From positions 3,062,001 to 3,126,000 of the forward strand of contig NZ_CP023737.1 in the NCBI RefSeq assembly GCF_002752655.1: a DNA stretch of 64,000 nucleotides, in the 5' to 3' direction. The notes beneath the pieces were generated by a model. It was not told where the DNA came from, did no database searches, and saw only the letters and a list, made by a program, of their open reading frames with translations. Positions 17,201 to 26,946 of the stretch are shown one piece after another. A program made the position numbers and the translations under genes. Each line of letters begins with the position of its first letter. Within the stretch, counting starts at the first letter, position 1. This DNA comes from Methylosinus trichosporium OB3b. Its GTDB lineage: Bacteria; Pseudomonadota; Alphaproteobacteria; Rhizobiales; Beijerinckiaceae.

Positions 17201-17578
17201 GTTTGCATCCTTCTCTCAGCAGCTCGGCGGCGGCCGAGCAGAGTGATCGAAGGGACTCCGAGGGCGCCGAAGACTTGCGTCGAAGAAGGACTACTCCGAG
17301 TATAAAGATATCGCAAACTCAATAGTTTATATTAATTGCAAACTGCGTGAGGCTCCGTATGTTCAAAGCTTTGCCTCGGCATTTTGGCGTCGAGCGCGCA
17401 GACGGCGCTAGGCGGGGCGGCCCGTCGGCGCGCGTCGGGAAGACTGGACGCGCGCGGATCCGGGCGCTTCGAGGATGCGCGGCGGTCGCGCATGGAGCCC
17501 CGCCCAGGCGCAGCCGCGGCCCGGACTTGACTAGATCGAGATCTGCGACGCTCGGGCACAGCAGCTTCGATACTGCGC
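17201..17578. other. 378-bp spacer with AT-rich promoter and possible operator
   Basis: No gene recognised. An AT-rich block at 17299-17345 contains GATATCGCAAA and TTTATATTAATTGCAAAC, which partly resemble the island motif at 18221 (GATATTGCGCAA, then TTTTATAT) but lack the exact TTGCGCAA and CCGGCCA boxes. It is about 100 bp upstream of the AraC start at 17200 and is its probable promoter. Confidence 0.5.
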
Positions 17579-18001
17579 TCAAGCTGTTCCATCGGTCGTC
17601 ACAAATGATCCCGGCTCGGTTTCGCTGACCAGCCTCCGAGCGATCTTCAGAGCCTCTTCCCGGCTGCTCGCCATCAGCATCGGATAGCCCCAGAATTTCT
17701 CGAACATGATCGAGAACGACTTCATCGCCAGCCGCTTCGCCGTGCTGGGTTCGATCGCGACCATCGCTCTCACCAGCTTCAGCTCCTGCCGGTGCTTCTT
17801 CATCCAGAGCGCTGTTCTCTTCTTCTCGTCCTGGGTGTGCTCATGATCGAGCGAACGCTCGCCTATTTCGGTCAACAGCACGATGGGCTCGCCACGCTGC
17901 AGCAGCTCTTCCAAGAGAGCGAAAGCGCCGTCGTCGTCATGCGGCTCCTCAGGCGCGTCCTGCATCCAGACCAGCGGAAATTGGGTCGTGTCCAAGTTCA
18001 T
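17579..18001 (-). CDS. Hypothetical 140-aa protein of the iron island
   Basis: Starts at ATG 18001 (MNLDTTQFPLVWM); a possible in-frame start lies 18 bp further upstream. The protein is soluble and alpha/beta in composition. It contains LLEELLQRGEPIVLLTEI near residue 34, then KKRTALWMKKHRQELKLVRAM and SIMFEKFWGYPMLMASSREE, a pattern reminiscent of STAS/SpoIIAA-like small proteins. I do not recognise a characterised homologue. It is divergent from the AraC gene at 18291, and operator-like motifs lie in the shared spacer. Confidence 0.78.
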   Translation of the reverse strand: MNLDTTQFPLVWMQDAPEEPHDDDGAFALLEELLQRGEPIVLLTEIGERSLDHEHTQDEKKRTALWMKKHRQELKLVRAMVAIEPSTAKRLAMKSFSIMFEKFWGYPMLMASSREEALKIARRLVSETEPGSFVTTDGTA

Positions 18002-18090
18002 GAGGGTGGCTCCTACCAAGAGGACCCGAGCGCTCGCTCAGTCCCGGTCCATCACGGCGAACAAGGTAAGGCTTCAAAGGAACGGCGTCA

Positions 18091-18127
18091 TTGCGCAAGG
18101 ATGCAACAATATATTCCAATCCGGCCA
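18091..18127. promoter_or_regulatory. Iron-island operator B
   Basis: TTGCGCAA at 18091-18098, then exactly 22 bp including TATATT, then CCGGCCA. It is preceded by GGCGTCA as at site A. It lies 90 bp upstream of the 140-aa protein start (minus strand), in the divergent region shared with the AraC gene. Confidence 0.65.
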
Positions 18128-18226
18128 GAACGCGACGCGCCGAGCGCCTCGGTGAGACAGCGCTCCGAGATTGATCTCTGCGCCGTGCTCGTTCTCGCTG
18201 AACAGGCTATCGGCATCACGGCGATA

Positions 18227-18263
18227 TTGCGCAAGTCCGCTTTTATATGCTCTGATCCGGCCA
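18227..18263. promoter_or_regulatory. Iron-island operator C upstream of araC copy 2
   Basis: TTGCGCAA at 18227-18234 followed by 22 bp with TATAT and then CCGGCCA at 18257-18263. It ends 27 bp before the AraC start, so binding would overlap or abut the promoter, suggesting autoregulation. Orientation relative to its gene is opposite to sites A and B if each serves the nearest start. Confidence 0.65.
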
Positions 18264-18290
18264 TGACCGATCAACCAAAAGAGGCTTTTC

Positions 18291-19091
18291 ATGCGTCTCG
18301 ACGTCGGAAGCGTGCCGCCTGCGCATGTCGACAGTGTTCCTCGCGCTCTCGTCGCCTTGAGCTTCGTGGGCAACCTCGAGCGATGGGAAATGTCGCAACA
18401 GCATCATCACGAGAAAGCGCAGCTGCTCTACACCGTTCGCGGCATCATCAATTGCGAGGTCGATGACGGCGTCTGGATCGTGCCGCCACAATGCGCCGTG
18501 TGGATTCCCGGTGGGCTTCCGCACACCGTTTTCGGCTCCAGCGACGTCGAGTGCTGTTGCATCTTCATCGATCCCCGAGCGGCCGAAAATCTTCCGCTCG
18601 AATGCTGCACGATCGCCGTGTCGAGCCTGCTGCGGCAATTGCTCATTCGGGCCACGGAGCTGCCGGAAGCCTATTCGGTCGAAGGCCGTGACGGTCGTCT
18701 CGTGTCGGTTCTCCTCGATGAGCTCGCCGCGTCTCCGGTCGAGGACCTCCGATTTCCGGTCCCCGCCGACCCGCGGCTGAAGAAGCTCGCGGAGCTATTG
18801 CTCTCCGACCCGGCGGATTGCGCCACGCTCGCGGAATGGGCGTCGCGCATTGCTCTCAGCGAGCGCAGCCTGAGCCGCATGTTGAAGGACGAAATCGGCA
18901 TGAGCTTCGGCCGCTGGCGCCGGCAGCTGCACGTGATACTCGCCATCCAGCGCCTGACCGCCGGAGAGGCTGTCCAGACGATCGCGCTCGATCTCGGATA
19001 TGAGAGCGCCAGCAGCTTTGTCACCATGTTCCGCAAAGCGCTGGGCAAGCCGCCGGGGCGCTATCTGCTGAATCGGCAGAAGCGGGCCTAG
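18291..19091 (+). CDS. AraC-family regulator, iron island, copy 2
   Basis: A protein of 266 aa built like the copy at 16394: a cupin sensor (HHHEKAQLLYTVRGIINCEV, CAVWIPGGLPHTVFG) and an AraC DNA-binding domain (LAEWASRIALSERSLSRML, IGMSFGRWRRQLHVILAIQR, IALDLGYESASSFVTMFRKA). The DNA-recognition regions of both proteins are nearly the same, so they may recognise the same operator. It is divergent from the 140-aa gene. Confidence 0.92.
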   Translation: MRLDVGSVPPAHVDSVPRALVALSFVGNLERWEMSQQHHHEKAQLLYTVRGIINCEVDDGVWIVPPQCAVWIPGGLPHTVFGSSDVECCCIFIDPRAAENLPLECCTIAVSSLLRQLLIRATELPEAYSVEGRDGRLVSVLLDELAASPVEDLRFPVPADPRLKKLAELLLSDPADCATLAEWASRIALSERSLSRMLKDEIGMSFGRWRRQLHVILAIQRLTAGEAVQTIALDLGYESASSFVTMFRKALGKPPGRYLLNRQKRA

Positions 19092-19099
19092 ATAGGGCT

Positions 19100-19522
19100 T
19101 CAGGCCCCCGAGTTGCGCAGCAGCCGCCAGGACGCCAGCAAGGCGAATAGGCCGGGCAAGGTGATCGCGATCAGTCCAGTCGCGGTGATGTGACCGCCGT
19201 CACGTATCCCGTCGCCGATGCTGTCGAGCGTGTTGGTCAGCACGAGAAACCTGCCGACGACGAGGATCGTCCAATTGGCGATAGCGCCGCGGCCGATCAC
19301 CGCGAGCAACGCCGGCACAATCCAAATCGCATAGGCGATGCTGAGCGCCCACAGGGCGGGGCCGTCGAAGGTCTCGGCCTCCATAGCTCCTTTTCCCCTG
19401 ACATAGGCGTTGAGATAAGACACCGAGACGATCTCGGCGTAAATCAACCCGCCGAGCGCTGTCGTCAGCCAGAGTAGCGCCACTCTTTGTCGGTCTGAAA
19501 AGATTGCATCCACCATAGTCAT
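19100..19522 (-). CDS. Small four-helix membrane protein
   Basis: A protein of 140 aa from ATG 19522 (MTMVDAIFSDRQRVALLWL); ATG 19516 is equally possible. Four hydrophobic segments are evident at about residues 12-35, 52-75, 78-98 and 110-130. No charged transport motif is seen. It converges on araC copy 2 with a 9-bp gap, and a weak version of the iron-island operator lies 78 bp upstream of its start, so it may be co-regulated. Function unknown. Confidence 0.75.
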   Translation of the reverse strand: MTMVDAIFSDRQRVALLWLTTALGGLIYAEIVSVSYLNAYVRGKGAMEAETFDGPALWALSIAYAIWIVPALLAVIGRGAIANWTILVVGRFLVLTNTLDSIGDGIRDGGHITATGLIAITLPGLFALLASWRLLRNSGA

Positions 19523-19599
19523 TGCTCCCGAGCTGTACGGCAGCGGCGATCGCGCTACCTTGACGGCGTCAATTTTGCGGGAGCAGCGATTTGGCGTCA

Positions 19600-19636
19600 T
19601 TGCTGAATCTAGACAAGATATGTTGGAGGACAGCCA
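19600..19636. promoter_or_regulatory. Degenerate iron-island operator D
   Basis: GGCGTCATTGCTGAA has the same left flank as sites A and B but TTGCTGAA in place of TTGCGCAA; 22 bp further on is ACAGCCA in place of CCGGCCA. Positioned upstream of the membrane-protein gene. The preserved flank and spacing make this a weak but plausible site. Confidence 0.4.
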
Positions 19637-19750
19637 GAGGCAATCGCAGTACAGTTTTTCCGATCTTATGTGGCAACCGCCACCACCGCTTGACAGCGGT
19701 CGCCATCTCGCCGAGAGTGTTCCTGTTATGTTCTCTCAGGCGAAGGCGCT

Positions 19751-20016
19751 ATGGCTCAGCATTTTCTCCTGTCACCCGCCGCTCGATCTCTCAGTATCGG
19801 CAAGTCATGCGCATGTCCGACCCAGGCGCGGCGAATGTTTTCGTGCGGCTGCGCTGGCCGGCGACCGATGGCAAGCCCGTATGCCCGGACTGCGGCTGCA
19901 CGGTCTGCTACGATTGCCGGCGCGGCGCGCATCGGCGCTGGCGATGTCAGGCCTGCGGCGGCGACTTTTCGGTGACCTCCCGCATGCTGTTCGCGTGGCA
20001 TAAGCTGCCGCTGAAA
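19751..20016 (+). pseudogene. IS1595-family transposase, N-terminal fragment with frameshift
   Basis: The start MAQHFLLSPAARSLS at 19751 and the following zinc-ribbon region FVRLRWPATDGKPVCPDCGC, RWRCQACGGDFSVTS and AWHKLPLK are the N-terminus of IS1595-type (ISXO2-like) transposases. One base is missing near 19800-19806 (after SIGK), which shifts the frame. The gene ends at about 20016, where it joins IS66 sequence on the other strand. No catalytic domain remains. Confidence 0.85.
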
Positions 20017-20017
20017 G

Positions 20018-20365
20018 TCGGCTTCCGAAATATCCGCGTTCACCCGCACGACCGCCCCGCCGAGTTCTATCTCCACACGCCGCGTCTTTGCCGCACGCGG
20101 CTCCGCCGGCGCCTGGCGCTCCATCTTTTCCGCGCGGAGAGCGGCGGCGCGTCGCCATCCGAAAAGTTGCGACGGCGTGATATCGAGCGATCGCGCCAGC
20201 GCCGTCGCCGAGACATTCGTGCCGGGCTCCAGCGACGCGGTGATCGCTCGATCCTTGAAGTCCTCCGACCAACGTCGGCGTTCTCCCAATATCCGCGTCC
20301 GGTCTTCGTTTCTCCATCAGCGCCGCCGTTCGCCGCCCGTGATCAATGTCATCCGACCCATGCTG
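20018..20365 (-). pseudogene. IS66 tnpA remnants (two lineages) left of the IS21
   Basis: 20018-20289 encodes most of an IS66 TnpA (RRWSEDFKDRAITASLEPG, LDITPSQLFGWRRAAA, VEIELGGAVVRVNADISEAD) truncated at its C-terminus where it meets IS1595 sequence. 20290-20361 instead matches the 5' end of the tnpA at 2250, with a TGA replacing a CGA codon. The remnant is therefore a fusion of two different IS66 elements. Homology to the upstream end of the 1-2345 element continues on the far side of the IS21, at 22897-22990. Confidence 0.8.
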
Positions 20366-20516
20366 TGTCAATCGGCATCCAAAATTGACCCCCGATCGGC
20401 GTTCAAAATTGACCCCCATTTGGCGTAGGGCGGAACGCGAGCGCTCGCCCCGGCGGAGCTGGCGGGATTGCGCAGCCGGGGCGAGTGCGTTTCGGTTCGC
20501 GATGTGATCGGGAGGA

Positions 20517-21245
20517 TCAGGCGCGGTTCTTGAAGCGCCAGCTTTCGTTGCCGGTTTCGACGATGTCGCAATGGTGGGTGAGGCGATCGAGCAGCGCGCT
20601 GGTCATTTTCGCATCGCCGAACACGCTCGGCCATTCGCCGAAAGCGAGATTGGTGGTGACGATGATCGAGGTTCGTTCGTAGAGCCGACTGATCAGATGG
20701 AAGAGCAATTGTCCGCCCGACTGCGCGAACGGCAAGTAGCCGAGCTCATCGAGTATGATGAAGTCCATTCTCGTGAGATAGTCCGCAAAGCGTCCCTGAC
20801 GACCGCCTCGCGCTTCGCTCTCGAGCCGGTTGACGAGCTCGACGGTGTTGAAGAATCGGCCACGTTTTCCAGCGCGAATACAGCTTCTGGCGATCGCTAT
20901 CGAAAGATGAGTCTTCCCCGTGCCGGTTCCGCCGACGAGAACGCAATTACGTTGTTGGTCGAGGAAGCCGCCGCCTGCGAGATCGCGCGCCAGAGCTTCA
21001 TTGATCGGCGCGCCCTCGAACTGGAAGTCCTCGACGTCCTTCGCCAATGGCAGCTTCGCGACCGTCATCTGATATTTGATCGAGCGCGCATGTTTTTCGG
21101 CGATTTCCGCCTGGAGAAGATCGCCGACGATGCGCGGCGGCTCATGCTGCCGCTTTATGCCCGTCGACATCACCTCGTCATAGGCGCTCCTCATGCCGAA
21201 GAGCTTGAGCTCTCCCATGAGATCGAAGAGCTGCGTGCGTTCCAT
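20517..21245 (-). CDS. istB: IS21 IstB ATPase
   Basis: A protein of 242 aa, complete for IstB, the AAA+ ATPase that assists the IstA transposase. Walker A is GGTGTGKTH at about residue 105; Walker B is [12 protein letters not shown]; the sensor region has [12 protein letters not shown]. The start overlaps the istA stop by one base (21245). It looks functional even though its partner istA is frameshifted. Confidence 0.95.
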   Translation of the reverse strand: MERTQLFDLMGELKLFGMRSAYDEVMSTGIKRQHEPPRIVGDLLQAEIAEKHARSIKYQMTVAKLPLAKDVEDFQFEGAPINEALARDLAGGGFLDQQRNCVLVGGTGTGKTHLSIAIARSCIRAGKRGRFFNTVELVNRLESEARGGRQGRFADYLTRMDFIILDELGYLPFAQSGGQLLFHLISRLYERTSIIVTTNLAFGEWPSVFGDAKMTSALLDRLTHHCDIVETGNESWRFKNRA

Positions 21246-22779
21246 CAGGCCGTTCTCCTCAATTGATCATAGCGGGCGCAGTCGGCGAGCGGCATGTGCA
21301 GCAGCGTCAACGACTGGGGTGTGGGGATCGCCGGAGGTGGCGGCGGCTCGCGCCGGCGGGCGAGAATGTTGAGAATGACGTCGGCGGAATGGACGCCTTG
21401 GCCGAGCGCCTCCGCGCAGGCTGCCTCGACAGCGGTCAATCCATCGTCGACGACGGCGGCCAGAATCTTGACCATTTGTCGATCGCCGTCGTCGCCGGTG
21501 AGCTTGCGTCGCACGCGTTCGATCGCGCCCGGCAGCACCCAATCCTTGAATGGCGCGCCGTTCCGCAGCGCGCCGGGCTTGCGCGCGAGAACCGGTATAT
21601 AATGCCAGGGATCGAAGATCGTCGCGCCGCGCCCGAAAGCGCGCGCATGTTCGGCGACGACGCGCCCTTTTTGACGGAAGACGATGCGGTCGGCGTAGGC
21701 GTGGATCTCGACCGGGGCGCCGACGGCGCTCGCATTGACCGAATATTTATTGTTGTCGAAGCGCATAGCAGTTGCGCTTGCGCAAGCTGCGTACACTTGC
21801 TTGCGCGGCAGGTCTTCGACACCGACGCCGTCAGCTCGTGGAATCCGTCGAACCGTCCGCGCAGCGGGACGAGCTTCGGCCGCTCTTCCTCGAAAACCTG
21901 CCAAATCGTCTTGTCCGGCATCTCGGGATGCGGATGCGCCTTGGCGTAGCCGACGCATTTATCGAGAAGCCACGCGTTCATATCCTCATAGGTCTTGAAC
22001 CGCAGGCGCGGCGTGAAGAACCGTTCCCGCGCCAGGCCGACCTGATTTTCGACCTGGCCTTTCTCCCAGCCGGACGCCGGCGTGCAGGCGACCGGCTCGA
22101 CGAGATGATGGCTGCACATTTGTGCGAAGCGTCGATTGAACTTGCGCTCCTTGCCGACGAAGATCGCCTCCACCGCCGTCTTCATATTGTCGTAGATGCC
22201 GCGCGTGCAGGCGCCCCTGAAGAAGGTAAAGGCGCGATCATGCGCGTCGAAAACCATCTCCTGCGTCTCGCGCGGATAGGCGCGAACGAACAGCATGCGG
22301 CTGTGGCACAGACGCATGTGCGCGACCTTCACGGTCGTCGTCACGCCGTCGAGCACAACGATCTCGTGGCTCCAGTCGAACTGATAGGCTTCGCCCGGCG
22401 CAAAGCTCAGCGGCACATAGGCGGCGGCCGTCGCCGCGCCTTGCTCGCTGCGCCATTTGCGCGCGTAGCGACGCACGGCGTCATAGCCGCCCGAATAGCC
22501 CAGCCCGCGTAAGTCCTCGAAAACGCGGATCAGGGTCAGCCGCTCGCGCGCCGCCTTCTTCTCATTCTCCGCCAGCAGCTCGTCGAGCTTCTCCGACCAA
22601 GGTCCGAGCTTGGGCAATGGCTGATTGTCGCGCTCATAGGCGAAGGAGGTCGCCTCCGAGCGCAATGCCTTGCGGACCGTGTTCCGTGAAATGCCCAGAT
22701 CGCGGACGATCTCCTTGATCGTCTTGCCCTTGATGAAATGCTCGCGACGGATTCGCCCGATCGTCTCCACAATCAACAT
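21245..22779 (-). pseudogene. istA: IS21 IstA transposase with internal frameshift
   Basis: From ATG 22779 the frame shows the HTH (KTIKEIVRDLGISRNTVRKA) and the DDE core (GEAYQFDWSHEIVVLDG, GIYDNMKTAV, GWEKGQVENQVGLARE). After TASVSKTC, a short insertion of roughly 30-40 bp at 21766-21808 changes the frame. The rest (RFDNNKYSVNASAVGAPVEI onward) continues in another frame to 21245. The insertion contains CGCAAGC and GCTTGCG as inverted repeats. The full-length protein cannot be made without frameshifting. Confidence 0.85.
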
Positions 22780-22896
22780 CCCCCTCCACCCGCCCTTGCA
22801 ACCAAAGCGGGAGGACTGTCCGGCCTTCACCAGAGGGGGTCAATTTTCGACGCCGATTCCCCTCGTATGGGGGTCAATTTTGCACGCCGAATAACA

Positions 22897-22990
22897 TGCT
22901 GTGCAGCTTGCCTCGCTCATAAAGCCGACTTAGCTGCGCAGTTTCGCTCTATTCCATCGATCTCGAAAAGGTGGCCCACGGCGTAGGGAT
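22897..22990 (-). repeat. IS66 terminal remnant right of the IS21
   Basis: This 94-bp stretch matches 2252-2345, the outer end of the IS66 element in trbJ, with a few differences. The match ends at the same TAGGGATAC, so it is the terminus of an older IS66 copy whose body lies on the other side of the IS21. Confidence 0.82.
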
Positions 22991-23131
22991 ACTCCGGATT
23001 GGCTCGCAACGGCGCCAAATCGATCACGCGCGGGCTCCTGTTCCGCAAACATCCCCGAGAATGATGCAGCCGCTCTCGGGATCGCATCCGAGTCGGCCGC
23101 AACAGCGCCTGGTGCGGCGTATTGGTGTATG

Positions 23132-23815
23132 TCAGGGGTTGGGAGCTGCGGCGTGGGAGGCTACGACCATTCTGGCGCCTGCCAGATGCGCCACCATGCG
23201 CCTGCGCGCGAGATCCGCGTTCCGCTTCATCAGTGCCTCAAAGATCAAGCGGTGGTCGTGAAAATCGCCCTCGATCAGTTCGATGTCACCCCAGTGCATC
23301 CGTCCCAGTGCGCGATCGATGACGGCATTAAGCTCGACCAGCAGACGGTTATGCGTCGCGCGCGCAATGGCCATGTGGAATGCCGCATCATGGCGGCGAT
23401 ATTCCTCATTGTCGCGCGCCGCTTCGACCCTCCCGAGGCATTCCTCGATTGCCTGCAGATCGGCGCGCGTTGCCCTTAGGGCCGCGACTTCGCAAATGGC
23501 GGGGTAGCAGCTCATCGCCGCGTCGAGCAGGTCGGTCGGGCTCGCATCAACCTCTTCGTCACCCTGCGGCGCCTGCCTGGCCATGGGCGCCAGCACATAG
23601 GTTCCGCGACCGACCTCACGCTTGACGATCCCCGCGAACTCCAGCGGGACGATCGCCGCCCGCACGGCGCTGCGGGGCACATCGAACTGCGCGGCAAGCT
23701 CGCGCTCCGTCGGCAGCTTCTGACCGACGCCGATCGCCCCGCTCTCGATAGCCTTTCGAACATGTTCCCGGATGAGAACGACACGCTCACTCTTCACGGC
23801 GCGACCCTCCTTCAT
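23132..23815 (-). CDS. GntR/FadR-family regulator
   Basis: A protein of 227 aa: N-terminal winged helix (IGVGQKLPTERELAAQFDVP, AVRAAIVPLEFAGIVKR) and a C-terminal all-helical FCD domain (RRHDAAFHMAIARATHNRLL, DFHDHRLIFEALMKRNADLA) with the histidines and Asp that bind metal or ligand in this family. It is divergent from the FAD-monooxygenase gene, and a perfect TTGGTATACCAA palindrome lies 5 bp upstream of its start. It most likely represses itself and the monooxygenase until a substrate is bound. Confidence 0.92.
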   Translation of the reverse strand: MKEGRAVKSERVVLIREHVRKAIESGAIGVGQKLPTERELAAQFDVPRSAVRAAIVPLEFAGIVKREVGRGTYVLAPMARQAPQGDEEVDASPTDLLDAAMSCYPAICEVAALRATRADLQAIEECLGRVEAARDNEEYRRHDAAFHMAIARATHNRLLVELNAVIDRALGRMHWGDIELIEGDFHDHRLIFEALMKRNADLARRRMVAHLAGARMVVASHAAAPNP

Positions 23816-23819
23816 GGCA

Positions 23820-23831
23820 TTGGTATACCAA
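23820..23831. promoter_or_regulatory. GntR-type operator
   Basis: TTGGTATACCAA is a perfect 12-bp palindrome of the GT-(N)-AC class used by GntR/FadR proteins, located immediately upstream of the gntR start and in the divergent region with the monooxygenase. Confidence 0.7.
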
Positions 23832-24005
23832 ATTTTTCCCTATTGGCCATATTGGATGCCCTTTCGGCCAACGATAAAAGCTGGTATTGGGTCACTGACA
23901 ATCGTTCGCCCGCGTTTGTCTGAGAATTGGGCGACCATTAATGCCGCTTCAAGGCCATGCCCCTATGCCTGTCGGCGATCGGGCCCGCTTTAAGAGGAGA
24001 GAAAA

Positions 24006-25241
24006 ATGACCAACCCCGACTCACCGCTCAAGAACAAGAAGATCCTCGTATCCGGCGCCAGCGCCGCCGGTCCGTCGCTTGTCTTCTGGCTGCAGCGCTA
24101 CGGGTTCGATGTCACCATCGTCGAACGCCACCCGACCGTTCGTCCGGGCGGCTATGCCATCGACGTGCGCGGTTCGGCCATTCACATCTCCCGGAAGATG
24201 GGCATCCTCGAAGATCTGCAGGCAGCGGATACCAAACTCGAGGACGTTCGCTTTTACGATGATGACGATAACGTCGTTGCCTCAATGGACCGCAACTTTG
24301 GTGCTGGTGGCGGTATCGCGGGCGACATTGAGGTGCTGCGCGACGATCTCGCCGCCCTGCTGTACAACAAGATCAAGGACAAGGTGCAGTTCAAATTCGG
24401 CAATTCCATCACCAAGCTCACGGAAGATGCCGATGGTATCGATGTCGAATTCGAAAATGGCGACAAGGAGCGTTATGATCTCGTGATCGGCGCGGACGGG
24501 ACCCATTCCAACGTCCGTCACCTGGTGTTCGGCGAAGAATCGCAGTTTGCCCACTTCTGGAACCGCTACATCTCCGTGTTCACCATCCCCAATTATCGCG
24601 GCCTCTATCGCAAGTGGGATTGGCATATGCGTCCGGGATTCTTTGGCGGGATCCAGCAATATGGCGACAACCAGCAGACGCGTGGAATTTTCCTCATGAA
24701 CGGTGCGTTCGAAAAGTTCGACAACCGCGACATCCCGGCACAGAAGGCCATGGTCCGCCGGCTCATGAGTGACAAGATGTTCTGGGAAATCCCGCGCCTG
24801 CTCGACGAAATGGACAAGGCTACGGACTTCTACTTCGATTCGGCCTCGCAGATTAAGATGCCGACCTGGTCCAAGGGGCGGGTCACGCTGGTCGGCGATG
24901 CCGCAGCCGGCCCAACCGCGTTCACGGGCCAAGGCACCAGCGCAGCCTTCGTGATGTCTTACGTGCTCGCGGGCGAACTGGCCGAGGCGCGGGGCGACCA
25001 TGAGATCGGCTTCAAGCGTTACGAAGAGGTGGCTCGGCCCTTCACAGACCTTAACCAGGATATCATCTGGCAGGGCAAGGAAACGCAGGTTCCGAATAAC
25101 TGGGAAGAGGTGCACGAGCAGCTTGCCGCCATCGATCTGATGAAGGCGGGCGCCCCCACACCGGAAGGATCGCTTGCCGAAGTTGTGCAAACCGCTGCGA
25201 ACTCGCTGGATCCGAAGGACTATTCGCGCTTTTACGTCTGA
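24006..25241 (+). CDS. FAD-dependent monooxygenase, PHBH/TetX-like fold
   Basis: A protein of 411 aa; a GAGGAG ribosome site ends about 7 bp before ATG 24006. The FAD-binding fold is seen in KILVSGASAAGPSLVFWL (a variant of GxGxxG), the DG motif in DLVIGADGTHSNVR, and the GD motif in VTLVGDAAAGPTAFTGQGTS. These define class A flavin monooxygenases, which hydroxylate aromatic compounds or inactivate antibiotics such as tetracyclines and rifamycins. Substrate cannot be chosen from sequence. Composition looks less GC-rich than the flanks, and IS remnants surround it, so it was probably acquired with its GntR regulator. Confidence 0.88.
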   Translation: MTNPDSPLKNKKILVSGASAAGPSLVFWLQRYGFDVTIVERHPTVRPGGYAIDVRGSAIHISRKMGILEDLQAADTKLEDVRFYDDDDNVVASMDRNFGAGGGIAGDIEVLRDDLAALLYNKIKDKVQFKFGNSITKLTEDADGIDVEFENGDKERYDLVIGADGTHSNVRHLVFGEESQFAHFWNRYISVFTIPNYRGLYRKWDWHMRPGFFGGIQQYGDNQQTRGIFLMNGAFEKFDNRDIPAQKAMVRRLMSDKMFWEIPRLLDEMDKATDFYFDSASQIKMPTWSKGRVTLVGDAAAGPTAFTGQGTSAAFVMSYVLAGELAEARGDHEIGFKRYEEVARPFTDLNQDIIWQGKETQVPNNWEEVHEQLAAIDLMKAGAPTPEGSLAEVVQTAANSLDPKDYSRFYV

Positions 25242-25256
25242 CGTTAGCAACGACGT

Positions 25257-25297
25257 GCCCTTTTCGGTCCCGGCCTCGCGCCTGGGCCGGAAAGGGC
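25257..25297 (+). terminator. Hairpin after the monooxygenase gene
   Basis: GCCCTTTTCGG pairs with CCGGAAAGGGC (one mismatch or G-U pair) across a GC-rich loop, beginning 15 bp after the stop codon. The following run is C-rich rather than T-rich, so it is a probable but not classical terminator. Confidence 0.55.
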
Positions 25298-25508
25298 CCT
25301 CCCCCCCTTCCACGGCTGACTCGCCAAAGCCGCGACATGGCAGCAGAGCCGGGCTTTGACGAACCCCCGCGCCAAGCGCGCGTGTCGCTCCGGCCACCGC
25401 CACGCAGACGGACCTGTCACCAGGCACTCAAAGCCCGTAACGCTCCCCCCGCGCCGAAGCTCCATCGCGCATCATGGGGTCATCGTGGAATTTTCCCGAA
25501 ATCCTACG

Positions 25509-26388
<880 letters not shown>

Positions 26389-26921
26389 TAAGCGTGATCT
26401 GACGACCGCCTACCGGAACGCATTTGGAGTGGGTTAGGTGTCCACCATTGAACAGGTGGACACCAAATGTCGGCGGCGAAGGATGGCGGCACACGGCGCA
26501 CGTGGAGCCTCGAGGAACGGCAGCGGATTGTCGCGGAAGCGTTGGCGCCTGGGGCGTCTGTCGCTGCGGTCGCGCGGCGACATGGACTGAACGCCAATCT
26601 GATTTTCAAATGGGTGCGGCGTTCGCGGGAAGGCTGGCTGGATCGCCCCGACGCGCGCCGCCGAAGGAGACGGCGGCGGCGAGAATAATGTCGCCGGAAC
26701 TGGCCGCGCAGACCTTCGTTCCCGTCGAGTTGCTGGAGTTGAAACCCGCCCCGATGCGTCCTGCTCTGGCGCCGTCGTCGGCGCCGGTCGCGAAGATTGC
26801 CGCCACGCCGGCGCGAGCGAGCCGCAAGAGCGGGCGGCGCGGCGCCATGGAAGTCAGCCTGCCGAACGGCGCGCGCTTGCCCGTACTGGCCACCGTGACG
26901 ATGAAGCACTTGCCTGACTGA
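26389..26921 (+). pseudogene. IS66 left end with frameshifted tnpA
   Basis: GTAAGCG at about 26390 is the canonical IS66 terminus. tnpA starts at 26467 with an HTH (EERQRIVAEALAPGASVAAV, GLNANLIFKWVRRSREG). The frame shifts near 26650, and the continuation (MSPELAAQTFVPVELLELKP, then AMEVSLPNGARLPVLA) is in the next frame, ending at 26921. No tnpB or tnpC follows; IS1380 sequence starts 25 bp later. A non-functional remnant. Confidence 0.83.
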
Positions 26922-26946
26922 TCGGGCACATCGGCCGCCGTAAACC

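Larger units (their letters stand above)
20366..22896 (-). mobile_element. IS21-family element with 5-bp target duplication
   Basis: Ends are TGTCAATCGGC on the left and the inverted GCCGAATAACA on the right. Each end contains two copies of the CAAAATTGACCCCC box (20380-20393 and 20404-20417; inverted at 22869-22882 and, less its last base, at 22835-22847), the multiple-repeat ends expected of IS21. The target duplication TGCTG is at 20361-20365 and 22897-22901. Removing the element restores the sequence seen intact at 2246-2260, direct proof of the insertion site. It contains istA (frameshifted) and istB. Confidence 0.93.
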
